From: Liolophura sinensis
Lineage: Eukaryota > Mollusca > Polyplacophora > Chitonida > Chitonidae
DNA: 64,000 nucleotides
Reading direction: 5' to 3'
NCBI RefSeq assembly: GCF_032854445.1
Contig: NC_088302.1
Span: forward strand, 7,063,338-7,127,337
A model generated the notes under the pieces. It was not told the DNA's origin, ran no database searches, and saw only the letters and a list, made by a program, of their open reading frames with translations. Shown piece after piece: positions 44,098-62,230 of the stretch (position 1 is the stretch's first letter; every line of letters starts with the position of its first letter). A program made the translations under genes and the position numbers.

Positions 44098-45196
44098 AAG
44101 GATTTTATTCAGGAGTTGAAATACAGTAGCTGGGTGTGATGTTATGTCCTATAACATGACAATGCACTATAAATGTTTAAGGTTTGACGTCATATGTACA
44201 ACCATCCAGTGAGATGATTTGCCACTTGCTACGTTAACTGACAACCATCAAGTGAGATGATTTTCCACGTGCTACGTTAACTGAAGAAGGCTTTCTGGAA
44301 GGCTTTCTTTACAGTTAACACACATTACGAAGATTTGGATTGATCAGCGTAGATTAGGTTAATTAGCTACCTGTCCATTACCATATCAGTAGGATTTGCA
44401 CACTTTTTCAGCACAGATCAAGTGTGTAGACAGAGGAATCTGGACATTTCCTCGAGGAGAGTATAAAATGGGAGCAGGGTAGGACCAAACCAAACTTATT
44501 TGCTGTTTAACCTTATAAGACAAATAAGTTGGACAGACTGGACCATCTTCGAACAAACCAAACTATACCTCAGCACACTGGTCCATTGACAAATAGATTC
44601 ATTTGCGCAAAGTGTTTCTGAATGACGAAAGGGTTTTGACAGATCACAAAGTACACATTCCACAGTACTCAAAAAAGTGACGTCGGATTTAATACGCTAA
44701 AAATCAACGTATTTTCATGTTGACGCATTACATACTGATCAATGAAAAATCAAGCATTTTAATTCTAACTAATTAACTAATCCAATTCGACAATCAGAAA
44801 GTCCATAGATACGCCATTAAAAGATTGACGGATGTTATTTCCCAATACATTTGAAATTTGAGTAGGATGCGCTCTTTTATTGCAGCTCTCATCACGCAAG
44901 GCGAGACCACACCTGTTCATATCTATAGGACATTAACGTCTACTTTATATGATTTATTGCTAACGGATGCCCAAGGCTTTCCCACACGCAAAAACAAAAC
45001 TTAGCATTGAATCCATATCTGCTCATTTCTCAAGGATTCGATAATAACGCTATCGTAATGTGTTGTCCATATTTTCTCATATATGTAAATAATAACAATA
45101 ACTAAAAAACTGTCTTTTAAAGCTTTAATATTACTTAGAATAATTTTAAAAAATGTGTCTGCCAGTGAATTGATAGATTTAATTGGGTCAGCAATA

Positions 45197-48105
<2,909 letters not shown>

Positions 48106-48183
48106 TGTGTCGAACTTGAAGGTGTCGCCGTGGAGCTGTCTGAATCGAGACTTGACTGATTAGTAAAGCTTCAGAGTGATCGG

Positions 48184-48190
48184 TATTTAT
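48184..48190 (-). promoter_or_regulatory. TATA-like box of beta-tubulin B (contig 2 copy)
   Basis: ATAAATA on the minus strand about 80 bp before the ATG, in the same context as 34573-34579. Confidence 0.45.
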
Positions 48191-49138
48191 CCCCCAGTCC
48201 TGCCTTACAACTCACAACAGCTTCAAAAAGGCGATGGTGGAAAATAGTTCGCATTGTATGGAACTACATGATGGAAAGATTCACACATTTTCCATTGTTA
48301 GCAGGGACAGTCTGCTGCGCAGGAATACACGTATGGTGTTAAGTGGCTAGTGACGAGTGCGTGGTCTGTTTGTATGTGATAGGCTCGGAAGGCCCTAGTG
48401 CAGGCAGAGACAAGCTTGGAATCTTACATAACTGAACGCATGCCTGGTTTGTAAATTACAGTGATATGACCAAAACGCTTTAACCCTGTTTATTGGGTTT
48501 TGGATGAATGGTTATCCTTTCTGTTCAAAGAAAGACGAGAATTTAATGATGTGTGAGTCCTTTTCATGTGTCATTCCAGGCGTTCCTGATGGGTGACTTT
48601 GTCTGATGAGTGACTCAAATTTGACCACGTCCGTCATGAATCTGCCTATTGTCGGATAACAATGCCCTCTTCACAGGAACAACGCAGTGTAGAGTGCATG
48701 GCCTGTTGCCAGTGAATGTGGCTTGTACCTACCCAGCCCCGCCATGTTCTTTGTCCATTTCGTGTTATTATCACCTCGCCATGGAGAGAAGTTCATACAA
48801 TGCTTGTTATTCATCGGAGAACATCCGAGTGACATTCTGACGTTGATCGCGCAAACATGTTTTGTCAGGCTCATGGTTGTTTTGCAGCCATTCATGCGTG
48901 GATGAACATATATTTTTTATTTAATCAGTTTTGATTTTGTGTGTTTATGGATGTATTACAAATTTTCTATTACTAACAATATTGTTATTGTTTCGTCACT
49001 TATGCAGGTAGCAGTGGCCGAAAGAAGAGGAATGTGAGATGAACGGAGTCGATCTCACTACTTCATTGCCGAATGATTAAGCTCTACATATTAGGCATAC
49101 ATTTGTAACAGATAGCTTGCGAATTGCTTCATACACGA

Positions 49139-49391
49139 TTTTATTTATTTATTTATTTGATTCGTGTTTTAGGCCGTACTCAAGAATATTTCACTTATGT
49201 GACGACCAGCCAGCATTATGGTGGGAGGAAACCGGGGAAACCCACGACTATCCGCAGAATGCTGGTAGACCTTCCACGTACCGGAGAGGAAGCCAGCATG
49301 AGCTGGACTTGAACTCACAGCGGCGCATTGGTCAGAGGCTTCTGGGTCATTACGTTGCGCTGGCACGCTAACCAACTGAGCTGCGGAGGCC
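49139..49391 (-). mobile_element. SINE family 1, counterpart of 35527-35782
   Basis: Full-length reverse copy with a few single-base differences from the first block. Confidence 0.9.
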
Positions 49392-49514
49392 CCTCTTCAT
49401 ACACGAAGCTGTTTTGTTAATCCGAATACATGTACGCTTAACGTTTAAATGAACATGTTATGTTCATATATGGTGTGCTGAATGGTGAAAAGCGGTCTTT
49501 TATTTGCCATAAAT

Positions 49515-49560
49515 ATCCCTGGGTACGGCGTAAAACACCTATCAAATAAATAAATAAATT
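49515..49560 (+). mobile_element. SINE family 1 tail, counterpart of 35903-35951
   Basis: 'tgggtacggcgtaaaacacc' plus the AATA tail. Confidence 0.6.
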
Positions 49561-49624
49561 TATTTACCATAGACGTCTGCGATCCAGTCAAAACACTTCT
49601 CTCGAAATCACTGGTAGTAAAAAT

Positions 49625-49755
49625 ATTTATTTATTTGATTGGTGTTTTAACCAACTACTCAAGAATATTTCACGAGAACGCCCAGTATTATGGTGGAAGG
49701 AAACCGCGCAGAGCACGGGGTAAACCCACGATCATCCACAGCGTGCTGGAAGACG
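49625..49755 (-). mobile_element. SINE family 1 3' half, counterpart of 36017-36156
   Basis: Same truncation point as the first-block copy, with fewer TTTA repeats. Confidence 0.8.
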
Positions 49756-50667
49756 TTCCCTAAGATAGCCTGAGATAGTAGAACATATAGACACATAGAA
49801 GCACACAGATTCTTACGCATGAAATATTAACAATTTGATAGAATATAGACTAGATAGGGACTGGAATGTTACTATCGAACTTTCCCGCATATGTGAGATT
49901 CAGATATGTACACTATATTGGTGGAAGGCGAGTGGTTTTCAAGTAGCGCAATTCAACGACCAGAAGAACGTCGCTGAACGATCACGTTCAACAAGGCCCT
50001 ACAAGCAGAAACAGTGTGAAAATCTACAAAGTATGCAAATGCTTCCTGTACCTCACAGAAACAAACCGATTCCCGCAATGATTGGACAAGTGTCCATGAC
50101 AGGGATTTAACCCGTGTGTCCTTGCATACACTTGAAAGGAAAGACCAATTTAAGTATATGAAGGTAACTGATTAATCCCTGGTTATGATTCAGACTCAAG
50201 ACCTCATTGGTTAAGCCATCGGCGTGGAGAATACATTTGACGGCAATTGTCGACTTCATGCATGATTCAAACATTACAGTGGTGCACAAGGGTTGTCAAC
50301 ATTTTCCAGATGAAAAAGATCTGAAAAAAATATCGAAATGTTACTTTTAACCTATATAAAAAAATCAAAATGAATTCAAAGAAATAAAAAAAAATTACAT
50401 CAAAATAAAATTTAAAACACGTTCAAAATTAAAAAAAGAAAATAAAGTAATTCAAAACAAAAATTAGCGTAAAGAGAATGGTGTAATGAACAAAGAAGTC
50501 AAAAGTAATCTGAATTTAAAACAATTTTTGTGTCTTGATAGCGTCATTTAAAAAACAGAATCGAAAACACATCAACTGCCGTGGCAACCTGTTGCCACTT
50601 CCTATCAAAATGGATACGCCACAAGTACATTTTAAATTACCTTTCTTCGTGTCAATATTAAATTAAA

Positions 50668-50901
50668 TTTTATTTATTTAAGTGGTGTTTTACACCGGAC
50701 TCATGAATATTTCAGTTATACGACGGCGGTCAGCATAATGGTGGGAGGGAAGAACCCGGCAGGAACCCAGCAGAAACCCACGACCATCCGCAGGCTGCTG
50801 ACGGTCTTCCCACGTAAGGCCTGAAACAATGACCGCGCTAGAGTTCGGCTGCCGGGTTATTGCGTCGCGATGGCATGCTAACCACCTCGGCCACGGAGGC
50901 C
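50668..50901 (-). mobile_element. SINE family 1, counterpart of 37077-37312
   Basis: Same internal deletion. The head 'catgctaaccacctcggcc' is intact. Confidence 0.85.
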
Positions 50902-51430
50902 TCCACACCCTAGATAAGCGAGTAAAGTTGATAGCAGTGGATCAGTCATTGGTTATAAATAAATTGTCTGAATTGATATGAAACGTATTCGGAAAAGGAC
51001 CCTATTCAACGACTAGTCTATATAAAGCGTTGTGCCCAAAATATCCAGCCAGTCGACGTAAAGAAATTGGCAGAGCGTGTTATCGGTATCCGGGAGGCCA
51101 AATCGGTGGGGGTTCGGTCGGTCAAAAGAGGAATACCCTTCCAAATTCACATAAACTCATTATGGATATATTATCACACCCTACACCTGCGTATATTATG
51201 TTCGCAAAATGCAAATAAAAATTTATTTGTTTATTGTTCATTTTGGTTGAGGTACAGTGTGGTACTTAGGAAGAGTCAAGTTTTATGACAACGGTTCATT
51301 TTATGATCAGAAATTAATCGGAGTGCCTGGAGTCAAATGAAGTCAAACGGCACGTAACTGACGAACTTTTTTACGCTTATAAGATTGCCTGACCGGCCCC
51401 TTATTGCCATAAAAACCTAGAAAAGCATGC

Positions 51431-51525
51431 TTTATTTATTTTTTTATTTTATTTATTTGATTTTCATTGAGGCCAGCTGCAGACTTTTTTACTAGTACGA
51501 TGGGGGTCAGTTTTATAGGTGGAGG
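51431..51525 (-). mobile_element. SINE family 1 fragment, counterpart of 37855-37950
   Basis: Same short 3' fragment with altered TTTA repeat number. Confidence 0.6.
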
Positions 51526-51778
51526 AAAATTGAGCGCTTCGCGTAAAGCAGCGATCTTCGGCAAATTACAGACGAACTTTTACACGTGTGACGTAAACTC
51601 CATATTGGAAGAAGACGAGTCATCACTGCAACAACTTCTTTTCAGGCACAACAAGGTTTCAAAATTAGGCTTTAAACAAGTGAATCTCACTTTTGTGAGC
51701 CCGAGCAGACAATATCCACATGAAAGGTATTGTTTTATAATTTCCTGACTCCTCGCAGTGTAGGTTTCAACGATTGCA

Positions 51779-52073
51779 CAGGTTTTTAGCTCCTTGAATT
51801 ATCAACTCCCTCCCCACTTACACACACACACCACCCTCTCACTACTTGTGGGGCCTTGGTGACAACAAGTTGTCAACGGCACCCGTGTGGCCGTTTTCAC
51901 AGTCGAGCATTGAGTGAATATGACATGTCTCAGTCTGATGTGCATATGTGTAGATAAGATGCACCAATAATGCAGACAACCGTCGTATAAAGGAAAAAGT
52001 CGTGAGTAAAGTGTTAAACAACAACCTAATTGAAGTAAATTCATACTCATTAGAGGGTATTGAGTGAGGAAGG
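51779..52073. other. Unique sequence beyond the duplicated block
   Basis: The first bases not represented on contig 1. About 51960-52030 looks like a very degraded SINE 3' end ('accgtcgtataaagg', 'gtgagtaaagtgttaaac'). Nothing else supported. Confidence 0.4.
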
Positions 52074-52493
52074 GTGTGCGTGTGTGCATGGGGGTGTGTG
52101 TGCGTATGGGGTACGGGGGGTGGTGGTGTTGGGCGTGTGTGCATGGGGGTGTGTGTGCGTATGGGGTACGGGGGGTGGTGGTGTTGGGCGTGTGTGCATG
52201 GGTGTGTGTGTGTGTGTACGGGGTACGGGGGGTGGTGGTGTTGGGCGTGTGTGCATGGGTGTGTGTGTGTGTACGGGGTACGGGGGGTGGTGGTGTTGGG
52301 CGTGTGTGCATGGGTGTGTGTGTGCGTATGGGGTACGGGGGGTGGTGGTGTTGGGCGTGTGTGCATGGGTGTGTGTGTGCGTATGGGGTACGGGTGGTGA
52401 TGGTGTTGGGCGTGTGTGCATGGGGGTGTGTGTGCGTATGGGGTACGGGGGGTGGTGGTGTTGGGTGTGTGTGTGGTGGGGGGGGGGGCGTGG
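52074..52493. repeat. G-rich 55-bp minisatellite
   Basis: Seven copies at 55-bp spacing (one at 57) of a unit carrying GGGGTACGGGG and GGTGGTGGTGTTGGGC plus a GT/GC-rich spacer, closed by a run of 11 or more G. The plus strand is almost free of C. Several G tracts per unit could form quadruplexes. It lies in the region between the divergent genes B and C. Open frames on both strands (for example Pro-His-Thr-rich on the minus strand) are by-products. Confidence 0.9.
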
Positions 52494-54494
52494 TGCCACA
52501 CGTTTCATCTGCCATAGTCGCATAAAGATATCTTTATGTCTGAAGACAGTTGTATTCACTTAACCTCTGACCCTGTACCTAGTCCTTTAGGTCAGTTCTT
52601 GGGGTCAGTCCTATCGCATAATGAGCTTCGATACCTGGAAAAACAACCAAAGGACATTTGCCAAAAATGTAGACTAGACTCCCCATTTTTTTTCTTTATA
52701 TTTACCTGTTGGAAAAATTTATGCGAACATTGCTCTGATAATCTTTTACTTGTGGGTAAAAAGGCCTATTCCAACAATAAATGCTGTGTACAGATTGGGA
52801 AAGACTGCTTCTGACGTTGTAAATGACAGGCGTGTGGTTAATAAAGCCCACCACCAAAGTGAAACATTTAAAGGCAATGAACTATTTTTAAAAACAGTTC
52901 AAAAGGAGCAAATGGAAGTATTTTACACATTTTCTTATTTTCCACCTGCCTTAATGGGACACAGCTCCCTAGGTTTTAGAGAAGCTTGGGTCTCATAAAT
53001 TGTCTCCCTTTACACACTGTAGCCGCCTTAAAATATAACAATTTTGATTTTTACATAGCTCGCTTTTCTGCGATAAAATAATGGGCGATGACATTAGTTC
53101 ATGGCATTTCCATCAATCTACCGAGGTTTACAGGCGATGAAATATACCATGAGATTCAATTAAAGTTGACGATCATAGAGTGGAAAACATTTCTAAAGGA
53201 AATAAAATAAAAATACATATTATACTACGTAATCTGTAGTATTTTCTCTAATAACGATAGACCTACTTCACCCAAAGCTCAAGCAAATATTGACACTGTT
53301 GATTGTGAGGCGGTTCTATAATAACCACTCAGACCCAACGCCGTATCGCGTGAAAAAGTTCACGTCACATCACAGGCATTCAACGTGATCGATGTAGTCA
53401 TTAATCACCCTCCTTATAGAATTCACTCAACAAGTTAATTCAGATATGGGAAAAAATCTTACAGAATATGCAAAAAGCTAGTTTTGAAGGCAGACTTTAG
53501 TGCTTTTTCCGAAAGCACCTCACCGTGTTCAAATGCACAAATTAGCTTACTGGTAGAGGCTTTTTGGTCTGCAGAGAGTGAAAATGTTAAATTTACCGAG
53601 ATAATAACTTTCACCTGAGCTTGATGTGCGTGGAAATGTGAATATTTTCTAAGATCAACACGCGGGTTAAGGTAATAATTGGTACATTCAGCTTGAATTG
53701 TCAATGAAACATGTACATTTACCATATGTGTAAACACTGGTCTCTTTGCATTGTTTTTATTGCATTGTATGTTAAAATATGATGACAACACGGCATTTAA
53801 GTACTTCCGGACTTGTGACCAGCAATAAATTGCAATTGCAATTTTTTTTCGCATTTTTTTTTATTATTAAGCCATAATGCTAGGTGCCTTTTAAATTCCT
53901 ACTATTTATGCATTTACATGAACAGTTAGAGTAAAACGTTGACTGAGGTAAATTGATAAAAGGGTGTATATCAGAGATTACGTGTAGTCATACGCCAGCT
54001 ATCACACTGTCGTCGCTGCTCTGGTTTTACTCTCTACGCTGTACTGACAGACTCTACATATACACAGGCTATTTGCTCATCGCAAAAGTACCGGAATTTA
54101 AAAAGATTGATTTCGGACAAATATTATTATAATAATGAAAATGCCTAACATTGCTCCGTAGAAATACAATCTTTAATGAAAAATGCGAGATACACAGTGA
54201 AAGTAGATTTTAGAATTGCCGGTGCATAGGCCTGATTAGTTTCATGGACGACACATTGTATAGCACGCACGTGAAGTACACAGCATGCATCGAGAGCAGT
54301 GCTGACCAGTCTCAAACAGAAGTATACAGGTCACTACACGCGCTAATCCGATAATCCTGTAACTATAGAAGTATTCCTACGCTACACTGGGGCTATTTGC
54401 TGATTACAGTAACTAAAACAGTGATTGCTCTTATCGGACTATTTTCACGTTCTCAGTCACTTCTGTTGCCAGGGGTAAAACAGGCTATCATGCT
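52494..54494. other. Gene-free stretch upstream of beta-tubulin C
   Basis: No exon I can support. Open frames at 52536-52998 and 53459-53854 have no recognised domain. Probably contains distal promoter sequence of gene C. Confidence 0.45.
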
Positions 54495-54502
54495 TATATA
54501 TA
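54495..54502 (+). promoter_or_regulatory. TATA box of beta-tubulin C
   Basis: TATATATA 89 bp before the ATG at 54584. The leader contains 'ccttccttcctcc' and ends ATCACCATGAG. Confidence 0.55.
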
Positions 54503-54583
54503 CGTGATAGCCGACCTGAAATATTCAAAACACCTTCCTTCCTTCCTCCACGTCTAGACGGTACACCCGAGCAACCAATCACC

Positions 54584-57375
<2,792 letters not shown>

Positions 57376-58147
57376 ATATATTGAAACTATCAACTCCTAC
57401 AACGACAACGAATCCCGGATATGATTTTGACAATAACTTCATCACTATACCATACTTGTCGCCCATGATGTAATCTAATGAATTTCACTTTATTTTTAAA
57501 CTCTAGAATTGTTTACCAATTTAATAGATGCGTTCATGTCATATCAAAAAATTTCCCGCTCTCGTGGAGGAGAGCGTCAAGCATTTGTCATGCCGTATTG
57601 CTACATTTCGTGTGACGTAATTCTGTTTACCAAACATTTTTGACAGTCATTTGTTCTGTTCAGCATAATGCCTTTAGGAGAGACTTGTGAGAGTTGAGCA
57701 CAAAGAACACAAAAAGGGAGGTTTTAGAGATGCCAACGGAAAGGGAGACAAATTTTAAATATTCAAGGAATTTTCTTTGCCATGATTTCAGTTAAAGAAA
57801 ACAGGTCAGGCCTAAAAGTTATCTCAATTGAAATGTAAGAGATTTGCTTTTATCAGTTTAGTACTTTCTAAGAAATCAATGAGTTCTCTTCATCGTATTG
57901 ATTATTATCGTTTAGAGAATACATTTATAACAGAAGGCTTTCTTAAGAATTCTATAAAATTGCCCCCTCTGCAGATTTGTAAAATGCTTGTCAATGCCAT
58001 GTGTGAATGGAATAAAGATGAAGTGAGAAATTCATATTATGTTTCGACTTATTGGACGAAGTTAAGAATTAATGTTGTAACTGGACAATGGTATTAACTG
58101 TTGATATTTTGAGTTTTGAGTTTAACTCTTCCACACCCACAGTTTGC
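57376..58147. other. 3' flank of beta-tubulin C
   Basis: No AATAAA occurs close to the stop; one lies at 58011-58016. A 90-codon frame (57828-58097) resembles nothing I know. Confidence 0.45.
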
Positions 58148-58975
58148 TAGCACCAGGCAAGAGGCATCACCCACTCACAGTGTACTGACACCAGATAAGA
58201 CGCACCACCCATTTACAGTGTACTGACACTAGACAAGCCGCACCGCCCACTCACAGTGTACTGACACCAAACTAGACGCACATCCCAGTCAAGATATACT
58301 GATACCAGATAAGACGCACCACTCACTTACAGTGTACTGACACCAGATTAGACGCACATCCCAGTCAAGATATGCTGATACCAGATAAGACGCACCACTC
58401 ACTTACAGTGTACTGACACCAATCTAGACGCACATCCCAGTCAAGACACACTGATACCAGATAAGACGCACCACTCACTCATAGTGGACTGACACCAGAC
58501 TAGACGCACATCCCAGTCAAGACACACTGATACCAAATAAGACGCACCACTCACTCATAGTGGACTGACACCAAACTAGACGCACATCCCAGTCAAGCTA
58601 TACTGATACCAGATAAGACGCACCACTCACTCATAGTGGACTGACACCAGACTAGACGCACATCCCAGTCAAGCTATACTGATACCAGATAAGACGCACC
58701 ACTCACTCATAGTGGACTGACACCAGACTAGACGCACATCCCAGTCAAGCTATACTGATACCAGATAAGACGCACCACTCACTCATAGTGGACTGACACC
58801 AGACTAGACGCACATCCCAGTCAAGCTATACTGATACCAGATAAGACGCACCACTCACTCATAGTGGACTGACACCAGACTAGACGTACATCCCAGTCAA
58901 GATATACTGACACCAAACAAGGCTCAGCATCCAGTCACAGTGTACTGACAACAGGCAAGATATATCTCCAATTCA
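58148..58975. repeat. Higher-order minisatellite, 76-bp dimer of 38-bp monomers
   Basis: About 21 monomers of 38 bp. Type a carries 'gactagacgcacatcccagt' and type b 'gataagacgcaccactcact'. They alternate strictly a-b-a-b through the centre, with more divergent monomers at both edges. Both begin 'ctga(c/t)acca', showing common origin. The central 76-bp dimers are nearly identical. Confidence 0.9.
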
Positions 58976-60180
58976 AGTCATACTGCAACATAATTGCCTT
59001 TCGTTAGTAATACGTAACTCCCCAAGCTGTACATGTTAATATGCTGTCGGTCTTGATTACTGCAAGGAAAATGCAGTTAGAATACATTTTTCCAATTCAT
59101 AATGTTAAACTCTATAGCGCATGCTTTAAACAGAGTAATTTGCTTTACAGCAGTTGCAACAACACGAGGTTAGAACAGATTCCATGCAGTACTACAGCCT
59201 ACAGTATTGTCTCAGCGAATATACTACATTGTTTTTTATACACAATTTCTAACATATAACTCTAAAACCATACTGCCGTTTGATTATATGCTACAAGAGA
59301 TTCAATGGTTTTTAGTTTTACAATAACTATTTTGAAGACACCGATAGCCTGTAGAGTTGTATTAGATCCTGGAAAAGCGTATATAGAACAGCGACTGTGC
59401 GATGCGATGACCGATTTTCGTTCATACACTGTCCACCATAGATTACGCAGACGCGCTCCCGCCTTCTGTGTCTCACATGAATGGGAGTCTCGACGACGAA
59501 TTACACAGACGGATCAAATGACACCAGAACGCATCGTTTTCTTCTGTGACTCTGCAGTGCGTAAGTACTTCATTTACGTTTTATGAGCACACGTACATCG
59601 ATAATTGTGACGTTATAAAGGAAAGATCAAATGAGTTTAGAGCTTTGGACCGTCTAGATACAGGCGGGGAGGAGTTTTACGAGTTCCCCATTGGGCATCC
59701 ATGGAATTATGGTAGCACCTGTGTAGAAGTTAGCAAGGTTTTCCTTCCGCAGCCAAGCCAAGCCATACCGGCTGAGATACGAGGATCCATGGAGTCGGGC
59801 CAGCGGATTTTGAGTTGCAGTGACGAGAACAGGCTGTCACTCAACACAGGTGAAAGTAACAATCGAGCTAATCTTTTATGTTTTAAGAAAGCATCACCGA
59901 CAAAATAAATAAGGCTTAAACTGTATTGAACGGAAACAGCGATTGGTAACACACAGAAATGCCAATTTAAGGTTTTTCTGGGCCTGGCAGCAATGCCACT
60001 GATGGTCGAAAGAGTGGGTTTCTGAAGGCTTTTATATGTACAGTAAAGCAAGGGTGCTTTGTGATGGGTGAATATTATATTCCTAACTTTTCTTTCTCCC
60101 GTGCGTAGTTGAATTTCGAATAGGCACATGACAGAATAAATCCGTAATTATACAAAACGTGCTTTGTGTCTTCCAGTTTG
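58976..60180. other. Gene-free stretch
   Basis: Open frames at 59305-59586 and 59546-59908 carry no recognisable domain. 59575-59577 precedes an in-frame stop. No repeat family identified. Confidence 0.4.
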
Positions 60181-60250
60181 TACTGTCGTCATATGAGTGA
60201 AAAATTGTTCAGTGCGACGTTAAAAATCCTTGTTAAGAACTCACTCACTC
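60181..60250 (+). mobile_element. SINE family 2 tail fragment
   Basis: Shows 'tgtcgtcatatgagtgaaaa', 'attgttcagtgcgacgttaa' and a terminal ACTCACTC repeat. Only the 3' end remains. Confidence 0.7.
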
Positions 60251-60659
60251 CAATTTGTCTTCCATTTATGCTAGAACCTAACAGTCATTCATCATTTATT
60301 GAATGTTCAGTGACAAGACTTCGTCAAAACTATACTACAGTTGTTAAATATGTTACATTTATGTTCAAGACTGATTGCACACAATCATTTCTGATTTAAG
60401 TCAAACATTGAAATACGATTTTAGTTCTCATTTTTGGTCCCTACAGAAATTAAAATTTTGACCAGCGCAGGGAAACATTTCTAATACCGAAAACTATGGA
60501 TTGTGACGAGGTGCTAAATTTTTACATCAGTTAGAAATGGCAATGTGGAATCGACCCCGCAAGTGCCGATTTCACTCAACATTATCTGGCCTTAGTTATC
60601 TTGCATTCTAGGTTACAGAATATCTCTCTACTTATATTCATTGGTACTAAAAATTTATA

Positions 60660-61870
60660 TTGAATTTTTACCCTGCAGATAGTGATGGGTTTAATATTAT
60701 GTTGAATTCTTACCCTGCGGATGGTAATGGTTTTACTGTTTTGTTGAATTTTTGCCCTGCGGATGGTGATGGGTTTACTATTATGTTGAGTTTTTACCCT
60801 GCGGATGGTGATGGGTTTACAATTATGTTGAGTTTTTACCCTGTGGATGGTGATGGGTTTACTATTATGTTTATTTTTTATCCTGCGGATGGTTATGGGT
60901 TTACTATCATGTTGAATTTTTACCCTGTGGATGGCTATAAGTTTACTATTATGCTGAATTTTTTCTCTGCGCATGGTGGTCGGTTTACTATTATGCTGAA
61001 TTCTTTCCCCGCGCAGGGTGATGGGTTTACTATTGTGCTGAATTTTTTCTCTGCGCATGGTGGTCGGTTTACTATTATGCTAAATTCTTTCCCCGCGCAG
61101 GGTGATGGGTTTACTATTATCCTGAATTTTTTCCCTGCGCATGATGATGGGTTTACTATTATGTTGAGTTTTTACCCTGCGGATGGTGATGGGTTTACTA
61201 TTATGTTGAATTTTTGCCCTGCGGATGGTGGTGGGTTTACTATTATGTTGAGTTTTTACCCTGCGGATGGTGATGGGTTTACTATTATGTTGAGTTTTTA
61301 CCCTGTGGATGGTGATGGGTTTACAATTATGTTGTGTTTTTACCCTGCGGATGGTGATGGGTTTACTATTATGTTGAATTTTTGCCCTGCGGATGGTGAT
61401 GGGTTTACTATTATGTTGAGTTTTTACCCTGCGGATGGTGATGGGTTTACTATTATGTTGAGTTTTTACCCTGTGGATGGTGATGGGTTTACTATTATGC
61501 TGAATTCTTTCCCCGCGCATGATGATGGGTTTACTATTATGTTGAGTTTTTACCCTGCAGATGGTGATGGGTTTACAATTATGTTGAGTTTTTACCCTGC
61601 GGATGGTTATGGGTTACTATTATGTTGGGTTTTTACCCTGTGGATGGTGATGGGATTACTATTATGTTGAGTTTTTACCCTGTGGATGGTGATGGGTTTA
61701 CTATTATGTTGGGTTTTTACCCTTTGGATGATGATGGATTTACTATTTCGTTGAGTTTTTACCCTGCGGATGGTTATGGGTTTACTATTATGTTGAATTT
61801 TTACCCTGTGGATGGTGATGGGTTTACTATTATTCTGAATTTTTTTTTCTGCGCATGGTGATGGGTTTCC
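60660..61870. repeat. 42-bp minisatellite array
   Basis: About 29 units of 42 bp carrying 'tttttaccctgcggatggtg' and 'atgggtttactattatgttg'. Variant units carry 'ttctctgcgcatggtg' or 'ttccccgcgcagggtg'. These variants recur in blocks, which suggests local amplification. As 42 is a multiple of three, frames stay open on both strands (336 codons on plus, up to 158 on minus). There is no start context, signal peptide or splice evidence, so I treat it as non-coding. Confidence 0.9.
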
Positions 61871-62230
61871 ACCTGCCTTAATGTTAGCCGGCGAGGCTTG
61901 ATTTAAATATATCAAGAACACCACTGGAATAAATAAGCAAATAATGAATTTTTTGCTTTATGGTTTTTACTGAGAAAACATGACGAAGTCTGTGAAAATG
62001 TTCAAATCATGAACATATTACCAAGTGCTTAAATGTGACTCATGTCTGAGGCTGATGGTCTTTTTTTCCACGAGGTCTCTTGTTCAAATCCAAATTCTGC
62101 TATGTCGACTCCTGAGTCTTTCAGAATCCATGTGTCTTATCGGATGTCTGATGTTTTTAGCTGGTCTTTCCTTTTTTTTTGCAACCATCGACTTGATCGT
62201 CGTGGAATAATTTATCAATAATATATGCTA
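61871..62230. other. Gene-free stretch before the Tc1 element
   Basis: A T run at about 62171-62179. No exon supported. It ends in the TA target of the transposon (62229-62230). Confidence 0.5.

Noticed and set aside
51802-52563. Long Pro-His-Thr-rich and Gly-Val-Cys-rich frames on both strands
   Set aside because: By-products of a 55-bp G-rich minisatellite whose low complexity avoids stops in several frames.
60660-61670. 336-codon frame of 14-residue repeats (FYPADGDGFTIML)
   Set aside because: The DNA period is 42 bp, so frames stay open on both strands by arithmetic. There is no start context, signal peptide or splice signal.
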